From the NCBI GenBank assembly GCA_016291275.1, contig JAEEWY010000032.1:1-11546 (forward strand): a stretch of DNA of 11,546 nt, in the 5' to 3' direction. Below the pieces are notes generated by a model. The model was not told where the DNA came from. It searched no databases and saw only the letters and a list, made by a program, of their open reading frames with translations. The DNA is from Methanobrevibacter sp. (GTDB taxonomy: Archaea; Methanobacteriota; Methanobacteria; Methanobacteriales; Methanobacteriaceae). Below are positions 7,118-11,546 of this stretch, in pieces. The position numbers and the translations under genes were made by a program. How positions within the stretch are numbered: the first letter of the stretch is position 1; every line of letters starts with the position of its first letter.

Positions 7118-7954
7118 TTAAATTAAAGAACTGAAATTTATTGAAATCAATACTAACATAGCGAGTAATGAGAAAAGTCTTCCTAATTCGTTAGAGGTTC
7201 CAAGGACATCTCCATTTGCAATCTTGAGATGTTTTTTAGCAAGCAATGCTGTTAATGCTCCACCAAATGCTCCTCCAATAATACCTAAAAGTCCTATGTG
7301 TATTCCAGGACTTAAACTTAATGCTACAGCAATTATAAAGCATATGATTAATCCAATAACATAATTTTTCAAGTTCATGTACTTGATGAAATATTTGCCG
7401 ATTCCATCTTCTGATGCTTGAGAACATATGCAACAGGTTGTCAATCCTATTTTTGCAGATATTTCTGCAACTATTATCAATAAAAGGAAATTAAAGCTTA
7501 CTGCATATGCATAATTAATTAAAGAGGTGAATGCGGCTATTGTAATTGTTCCTACAATAAATCCAGTAGCTATTCCTCCAACACCAGTCATGGGATCTTT
7601 CATAATGCTTAATTTTTTCTCTGGGGATCCATGGACCATCACTCCATCTCCAAAGTCCATCAGTCCATCAAAATGATTAAATCCATTTATCAATAATAAG
7701 AATCCATAGACTATTGTTGCAATCAAAAATGGATCAAAATGGATGAATTTCGCTAATATGAATGCAATAATTGTGGCTATTAATCCTATAAGGCCATTTA
7801 AGACGGGCCAAAACCAAGTTAGCCTTGCCATTTCATCAATAGTTGTGTAAATGTTTAAAGGAAGTATTGTTGAAAAAGTCAATAATCCTCCAATGGAACG
7901 TAATATTGAAGGGCTTTGCTTTTCAAAGTAGTCATCATTATTTTCATCTTTCAT
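7118..7954 (-). CDS. cobS: Adenosylcobinamide-GDP ribazoletransferase (cobamide synthase) CobS
   Basis: CobS is the integral-membrane enzyme that joins adenosylcobinamide-GDP to alpha-ribazole-5'-phosphate (or the equivalent lower-ligand nucleotide), giving adenosylcobamide phosphate and GMP. The 278 residues are near the family's upper-normal length. Signature segments are DGLMDFGDG (96-104), the family's DGLxDxxDG aspartate motif; SIMKDPMTGVGG (116-127); and GDVLGTSNELGR (248-259) at the C-terminus. Hydrophobic stretches at about 48-70, 74-92, 126-147, 152-170, 198-214, 216-238 and 260-277 fit a multi-pass membrane protein. The N-terminal 15 residues are polar and variable. ATG 7954 lacks a good Shine-Dalgarno, and an in-frame stop lies not far upstream. 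It follows cbiS by 64 bases on the same strand, and the two products act on linked steps. Confidence 0.95.
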   Translation of the reverse strand: MKDENNDDYFEKQSPSILRSIGGLLTFSTILPLNIYTTIDEMARLTWFWPVLNGLIGLIATIIAFILAKFIHFDPFLIATIVYGFLLLINGFNHFDGLMDFGDGVMVHGSPEKKLSIMKDPMTGVGGIATGFIVGTITIAAFTSLINYAYAVSFNFLLLIIVAEISAKIGLTTCCICSQASEDGIGKYFIKYMNLKNYVIGLIICFIIAVALSLSPGIHIGLLGIIGGAFGGALTALLAKKHLKIANGDVLGTSNELGRLFSLLAMLVLISINFSSLI

Positions 7955-7963
7955 ATTTTCAAA

Positions 7964-8010
7964 TCCATCAATTATTTAATTCTATCAATTCTTAATATCA
8001 ATCAATAATC
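7964..8010 (-). repeat. TCAAT-containing repeats between cbiS and cobS
   Basis: On the plus strand TCCATCAATT (7964-7973) and TCTATCAATT (7981-7990) are 17 bases apart, and TATCAATCAATAAT (7997-8010) adds more TCAAT units. Read in reverse these become AATTGATRGA repeats just before cobS. The AATTAAATAATT between them could be a TATA element about 24 bases from the cobS start codon. The sequence is AT-rich, so chance similarity is possible. Confidence 0.3.
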
Positions 8011-8018
8011 GTTAAAAT

Positions 8019-9230
8019 TCATTCTTCGAGTAACTTTGTCATGCATCCCGCTATCAAGCCAGCAAATGTATTTGATAAGACAGGGCCTAATCCATATAAT
8101 ATTCCAGGCTTTTCTTTTGCATATCTCCTGAAGTTCAGCAAAGCCTTTGTTCCAGCTATTTGGTTTGCAATTGTTGCACCGATAAGCTCATCTGGATAGA
8201 AATGAACCAATTTTTCATTTAAGTTTATTTCACGGACTCTTCCTTTTTGAAGGTCTTCTTCCAATCTAATCGCTGCAATTAAGAGAACGTTGATGTTTTT
8301 ATCGCTAATTGATTTAAGCAATTGCTTTTCCAATCTTTCTTTCAATTCATCAGTTTCTTCCATATTTTCTAGAAGACTCATTCCAACTTCAATCATATCT
8401 CCAATTTGGATTCCTTCACTGACAAGATAATCGAGTATTCCAATGTTCAAATCAATCTTTTCCAATGCATCTTCACAACTAATTACAACTGCATCTTCAA
8501 TTCTTTCTATGAATTCATCTAAATCTATATCATCATCCTCATATTCCATATTGGTTATGTCTAAACCGATTTCCATTATATAATCTTGATCTAAAGTCTC
8601 TTCTGGAAGATTGGATGCAATAGCTAGGAAATCATCGTTGTTTAGGATATGATTTATATGGGCTGGCAAGTGAAGTGATTCAAAGAATTTTGCTTTTTGC
8701 TTAGTTGCAACCTTATAAAGTTGGATGAGTAATTTAGGGCTGAATGCATGATTCAAAAGAATTATTTGTCCAAAATCAACTTTAGCATTCTCAAATCCTT
8801 TCCAGCTATTGACAACTTTCAGTTCATTGTAAAAATCCTGAACTTCAAGGTCATTGGAAATTACAGTAATGACAGTTATATCCTCATAAGTGTTGCTTAT
8901 GAAATCTATTTTATCAAAGCTTTGAGCGATATAACCTCCATCAATCTCATTATTATCCTTATATTCTTCAGTGATTTCCATTAGTTCAACATCGTTTAAT
9001 GGTTCATCATCATTTTCCCTATTGAAACTGATGTAATTGTCTGACAATACCATGATGTTTTCTATAATGTCAATTCCATCACTTATTTCCAAATCACTGA
9101 ATGTTAAGAAATAATCTGGATTATTAATGTATAAAGCATCTTCGTTTTTAATCAATTCACCATTCACTAGTTTGTTTTTGATGCTTTGGATTTTTTTGTT
9201 GTTTTTATTGCTTTTACTTTTTTTAGACAA
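8019..9230 (-). CDS. cbiS: CbiS-like fusion: adenosylcobinamide amidohydrolase (CbiZ-like, diverged) plus alpha-ribazole-phosphate phosphatase (CobZ-like)
   Basis: The 403 residues look like the two-domain CbiS described from Methanopyrus kandleri, which joins a CbiZ amidohydrolase (cobinamide salvage) to a CobZ phosphatase (alpha-ribazole-phosphate or cobamide-phosphate). Residues 1-20 are a Lys/Asn/Ser-rich lead. Residues about 38-255 follow the CbiZ order, including FGQIILLNHAFSPKLLIQL and the AxxxKxK helix, but the Gly/Thr-rich GTGTD motif is missing: residues 190-200 read AHINHILNNDD. A very acidic insert (229-246) follows. Residues about 258-403 are CobZ/PgpA-like: LIAAIRLEEDL, DELIGATIANQIAGTKALLNF (Asp347, Glu348), KPGILYGLGP and AGLIAG. 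PgpA relatives have Asp-Asp before the AG motif; here it is Ser386-Asn387. The start is TTG 9230, with AGAGGA (9237-9242) six bases upstream; the next Met is residue 60. cobS lies 64 bases downstream. Confidence 0.8.
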   Translation of the reverse strand: MSKKSKSNKNNKKIQSIKNKLVNGELIKNEDALYINNPDYFLTFSDLEISDGIDIIENIMVLSDNYISFNRENDDEPLNDVELMEITEEYKDNNEIDGGYIAQSFDKIDFISNTYEDITVITVISNDLEVQDFYNELKVVNSWKGFENAKVDFGQIILLNHAFSPKLLIQLYKVATKQKAKFFESLHLPAHINHILNNDDFLAIASNLPEETLDQDYIMEIGLDITNMEYEDDDIDLDEFIERIEDAVVISCEDALEKIDLNIGILDYLVSEGIQIGDMIEVGMSLLENMEETDELKERLEKQLLKSISDKNINVLLIAAIRLEEDLQKGRVREINLNEKLVHFYPDELIGATIANQIAGTKALLNFRRYAKEKPGILYGLGPVLSNTFAGLIAGCMTKLLEE

Positions 9231-9236
9231 TTAAAT

Positions 9237-9242
9237 TCCTCT
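9237..9242 (-). promoter_or_regulatory. Ribosome binding site that selects a TTG start for cbiS
   Basis: The reverse strand reads AGAGGA exactly six bases before TTG 9230. No ATG lies in frame for the next 59 codons, and the domain alignment needs residues from about 20 on. The TTG start is therefore well supported. Confidence 0.6.
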
Positions 9243-9309
9243 TTCCAATTGCTTTGAATCTTTTTTCTTTTCATGATTCTTCTAATTTTGCATTGATTTT
9301 ATATTATTG

Positions 9310-9323
9310 AATATATTTTTATA
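9310..9323 (-). promoter_or_regulatory. Candidate cbiS promoter (TATA-like)
   Basis: The reverse strand reads TTATAAAAATATAT here. A start about 26 bases downstream would fall near 9292, giving a leader of about 60 bases that includes the AGAGGA ribosome binding site. It lies about 30 bases from the divergent larC TATA candidate. Confidence 0.35.
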
Positions 9324-9342
9324 ACAAATATTATTTAATTGT

Positions 9343-9355
9343 AATTATATATATT
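9343..9355 (+). promoter_or_regulatory. Candidate larC promoter (TATA-like)
   Basis: AATTATATATATT is the most TATA-like sequence before larC. A start about 26 bases below its centre would fall near 9375, inside the first copy of the AATTATTTAGAGA repeat, and leave a leader of about 65 bases. AGGGAG (9427-9432) is the ribosome binding site, seven bases before ATG 9440. Confidence 0.4.
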
Positions 9356-9400
9356 ATTTTAGATAATTATTTAGAGAATATTAAGACAATTATTTAGAGA
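9353..9400 (+). repeat. Direct repeat AATTATTTAGAGA in the larC leader
   Basis: The 13-mer occurs exactly at 9365-9377 and 9388-9400, 23 bases apart from start to start. A weaker relative, ATTATTTTAGATA, lies at 9353-9365. The first exact copy overlaps the predicted transcription start and the second lies in the leader. Two identical sites about two helical turns apart are what a dimeric repressor operator looks like. This is an inference. Confidence 0.5.
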
Positions 9401-9439
9401 TTAATTTTTATTGGAATTTAAGTTTAAGGGAGTAATTTT

Positions 9440-10714
9440 ATGGTTTATATTATTGACCCTCAGAATGCAGGAATATCTGGGAATATGATTATTGGAGCTC
9501 TTGTGGACTTGGGAGCTGACGGGGAAAAAGTTAAATGTCTTATGGAAGATGTGGCGGTTGACTTTGGTGAGGTTGAAGTGTCCTTAAACAAGGTAAATAA
9601 GTCAGGAATTGATGCTACATTTTGTAATGTAAAGACAATTGATGAAGATAATGAAAACAATCATCATGTTCATTTTCCAGATTTCATGGAAAAAATTGAT
9701 CTCTTGAAATATGCAGATATTGAAAATTTAACCGATGAAATGGTTGAAATGGCTAAAAAGGTATTTAAGAGAATAGCCATTTCAGAGTCAAGAGTCCATG
9801 GCAAAACCCTTGAAGAAGTTCATTTTCATGAAGTTGGTGCTGCAGATGCTGTTGCAGATGTTTTAGGATCCATTTGCGCTTACTTTGATTTAGGAATGGA
9901 TAATGATAAGGTGGTTGGTCTTCCTATTGCTGTTGGTGGTGGAGTGGTTGTAACTGCCCACGGAAGAATTCCTGTCCCTGCTCCTGCAAGCTTGGATATT
10001 CTTAAAGGATTAAATGAGGATTCCTTTAAAGATTTCTCAAAAGGGGAAGCTAAATGCATTGGTGGACCGGTGAATTCTGAACTTGCAACTCCTACTGGTT
10101 GTGCTTTGTATATGGAGTTCTGTGATGAATTTTTGGAATTCGCACCTATGATGTCTCCTGAAGAGATTGCATACGGTTGCGGTTCAAAGGAATTCGATTT
10201 CCCTAATGTGTTAAGGGTCATTAAATCCAGAAATGTCAATGGAAAACATAAGGTTTCTGTAATTGAAACCAATATTGATCATATGTCTGGTGAGGAATTA
10301 GGATTCTTGTTTGATTTGCTCTTGATTGAAGGGGCTAGAGATGTTTCAATGGTGCCTATTACCATGAAGAAAAATAGGCCTGGGCATTTAATTAAAGTTA
10401 TTTCAAAACCAGATTTAGTTGACCATTTAGTGAATATCCTCTTCAGGGAAACCGGAACTTTAGGTATTAGGGTCTCTGAAAACACTCATAGAGGAGTTGC
10501 TGAAAGGCAATTTGTTCCTTTGGATATTAATGTTGGCAATCATATTTATACAATCAACTTCAAAATAGGTTTGATTGGAGATGAAATAATCTCTCATAGG
10601 CCTGAATATGAGGATTTGCGCAGAATCTCTGTAGAGCAGGACATTCCTTTAATTGAAGTTAGGGATGTTGCAAACACTATGATTCGTGATTATTTGGAAA
10701 ACAATAGAGAGTAA
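9440..10714 (+). CDS. larC: LarC-family nickel insertion protein (DUF111)
   Basis: LarC loads nickel into pyridinium-3,5-bisthiocarboxylic acid mononucleotide, using CTP, to make the nickel-pincer cofactor of lactate racemase and related LarA enzymes. The 424 residues cover both LarC regions in one frame; in Lactobacillus the two parts are joined by a programmed frameshift. Landmarks are AGISGNMIIGALVDLGAD (residues 10-27), EVHFHEVGAADAVADVLG (His128, His130), GGGVVVTAHGRIPVPAPAS, ELATPTGCALY (Cys221), YGCGSKEFDFPNVLRV, ETNIDHMSGEELGFL and MKKNRPGHLIKV, followed by FRETGTLGIRV in the C-terminal nickel-binding part. Compared with the common pattern, Asp of ISGD is Asn15, Ala of TPTGAA is Cys221, and NIDDM is NIDHM. 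ATG 9440 with AGGGAG is firm. No larB or larE is present, and its substrate in methanogens is not established. Confidence 0.92.
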   Translation: MVYIIDPQNAGISGNMIIGALVDLGADGEKVKCLMEDVAVDFGEVEVSLNKVNKSGIDATFCNVKTIDEDNENNHHVHFPDFMEKIDLLKYADIENLTDEMVEMAKKVFKRIAISESRVHGKTLEEVHFHEVGAADAVADVLGSICAYFDLGMDNDKVVGLPIAVGGGVVVTAHGRIPVPAPASLDILKGLNEDSFKDFSKGEAKCIGGPVNSELATPTGCALYMEFCDEFLEFAPMMSPEEIAYGCGSKEFDFPNVLRVIKSRNVNGKHKVSVIETNIDHMSGEELGFLFDLLLIEGARDVSMVPITMKKNRPGHLIKVISKPDLVDHLVNILFRETGTLGIRVSENTHRGVAERQFVPLDINVGNHIYTINFKIGLIGDEIISHRPEYEDLRRISVEQDIPLIEVRDVANTMIRDYLENNRE

Positions 10715-10779
10715 AAATATTTTGTATGTCAATAAGAAATTCTTAAATAAGAATAAGAATAATTATTATATGTGAAAAT

Positions 10780-11388
10780 ATGAGAATTCCAAGAATAAAT
10801 TTAGCATTTTTATCAAGATTTTTTATCATATTGGCTCTGATATTACTGATTTATAATGAATTCAAGCTTCAATCCAGTTTGCTTGCATTCATCTCCTTGG
10901 TATTTGCTGTATTGTCTGTTATTTGTATGGTAATATTTGCCATTCGTTTTAGACAAGGAAAGTACAATCAGTCTTTTCAGATTGTTGTTGAGACAGATGT
11001 AGATAGGGCTTTAAAGGATGGTGTGATATCTGAGGAACAAGCGGAATCCATTCCTAGACGTGTTGTTCTTAATACCAAAGATCTTATATTAAATGTGATT
11101 TTTAATTTTGCAATTGCAAATCATTTTGATTTGATTCCTATTGATATTCTTAGGGAGATATTGCCTCATGTTCCACCTGCTCATTTAGAGTATTTGTATG
11201 AGGAATCCCGTGAAATAAGTGATGATTTGAATGATTATTTCAGAGCACAGAAATTTGCAAATAAGGCAGATGTCATCACCAGATCAGATGAGATTAAGGA
11301 ATACTTGGCTAAAACATATCCTTGGATGGCTCCTGAAACTTTACAAAACACTTATGATTATTTCTTTTTAGGAATTGGAAATGGATAA
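10780..11388 (+). CDS. Two-helix membrane protein with cytoplasmic helical domain, function unknown
   Basis: I do not recognise this 202-residue protein. Residues 1-7 carry two arginines (MRIPRIN). Two hydrophobic segments follow (about 8-25 and 33-56), separated by a short loop, and then a basic stretch RFRQGKY, so by the positive-inside rule both ends should be cytoplasmic. Residues 65-202 are soluble and probably mostly helical, with acidic patches (ETDVDRALKDGVISEEQAESIPRR and EESREISDDLNDYF) and PWMAPETLQNTYDYFF near the C-terminus. It has one cysteine, in the second membrane segment, and no obvious catalytic motif. The soluble part could be an interaction domain. The start has only a weak GTGA (10772-10775). 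It lies 65 bases after larC on the same strand and may be cotranscribed, although TTAAATAA (10743-10750) could be a separate TATA box. Confidence 0.8.
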   Translation: MRIPRINLAFLSRFFIILALILLIYNEFKLQSSLLAFISLVFAVLSVICMVIFAIRFRQGKYNQSFQIVVETDVDRALKDGVISEEQAESIPRRVVLNTKDLILNVIFNFAIANHFDLIPIDILREILPHVPPAHLEYLYEESREISDDLNDYFRAQKFANKADVITRSDEIKEYLAKTYPWMAPETLQNTYDYFFLGIGNG

Positions 11389-11390
11389 TG

Positions 11391-11416
11391 TCTTTTTATT
11401 CCTTTTCTTTTTTTAT
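11391..11416 (+). terminator. T-rich terminator after the two-helix membrane protein
   Basis: Beginning two bases after the stop, TCTTTTTATTCCTTTTCTTT and then TTTTA form a dense T-run without a clear hairpin, as in many archaeal 3' ends. A 7-base inverted repeat, AAAGCAT (11453-11459) and ATGCTTT (11485-11491), lies further on with a 25-base loop. It is probably unrelated. Confidence 0.4.
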
Positions 11417-11536
11417 CATTCCAATAATAGTTTTATATATTACAAATTACTTAAAGCATTAGTATATATTATTTTTATTATGGGATGCTTTGAAATAAAA
11501 ATTTTTAAAAATAGCTTTTTTTGTTTAATTTTAATT

Positions 11537-11542
11537 AAGGTG
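11537..11542 (+). promoter_or_regulatory. Ribosome binding site of a gene beginning beyond the window
   Basis: AAGGTG, four bases before the window end, matches the anti-Shine-Dalgarno as well as the other sites here. The AT-rich AAAAATTTTTAAAAAT (about 11497-11512) upstream could hold its TATA box. A forward gene probably starts within a few bases after 11546. Confidence 0.45.
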
Positions 11543-11546
11543 TAAA

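Noticed and set aside
9231..9439. Cobalamin riboswitch or other known RNA element between cbiS and larC
   Set aside because: The region is almost entirely A/T, with none of the conserved GC-containing boxes of such RNAs.
9460..10485. Reverse-strand open frames inside larC
   Set aside because: They lie antisense to strongly conserved LarC motifs and show no recognisable protein features.
11453..11491. AAAGCAT/ATGCTTT inverted repeat as insertion-sequence ends or a structured RNA
   Set aside because: The arms are only 7 bases with a 25-base AT-rich loop. There is no transposase and no flanking target duplication.

Overview
The window is AT-rich with T-rich intergenic stretches. It carries methanogen genes such as mfnA (methanofuran/beta-alanine), archaeal trm56, a CbiS-type cobamide enzyme, CobS and a LarC-like nickel protein. 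Gene content, codon use (AGA arginine, A/T-ending codons), GGAGGTGAT-type ribosome binding sites and TATA-like promoters point to a Methanobacteriales archaeon, most likely a Methanobrevibacter. This is ordinary chromosomal backbone: I see no transposase, integrase, CRISPR array, rRNA or tRNA.

Layout. The left part reads forward as single-gene units: ppsA (62-2359), mfnA (2564-3730), a small Ser/Asp-rich membrane-anchored protein (3895-4260), a stand-alone fumarase-beta-like protein (best start ATG 4609, to 5109) and a DUF763 protein (5261-6382). T-rich 3' regions separate them, two with perfect hairpins. The middle reads in reverse. From its promoter side it runs cbiS (9230-8019), cobS (7954-7118) and trm56 (7016-6462), which converges on DUF763 across another perfect hairpin. 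larC (9440-10714) diverges from cbiS across a 209-base region with two TATA candidates and a repeated 13-mer. A two-helix membrane protein of unknown function (10780-11388) follows. The window ends on a ribosome binding site for a gene just outside it.

How the genes fit together. ppsA supplies phosphoenolpyruvate for carbon assimilation. mfnA makes tyramine for methanofuran and/or beta-alanine for coenzyme A. cobS and cbiS encode consecutive late steps of cobamide assembly: CobS makes the phosphorylated cobamide, and the CobZ-like half of CbiS would remove a phosphate from it or from its alpha-ribazole-phosphate precursor. Cobamide serves the methyltransferases of methanogenesis. trm56 modifies tRNA position C56. 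The DUF763 protein and the two small membrane proteins have no known role.

No clearly new multi-gene system was found. The best leads are the CbiS protein, where family-signature residues look eroded in both halves; the isolated, diverged fumarase-beta protein, apparently translated from a leaderless mRNA; and the 13-mer repeat in the larC leader. Domain assignments come from motif recognition by eye, without alignment or database search.
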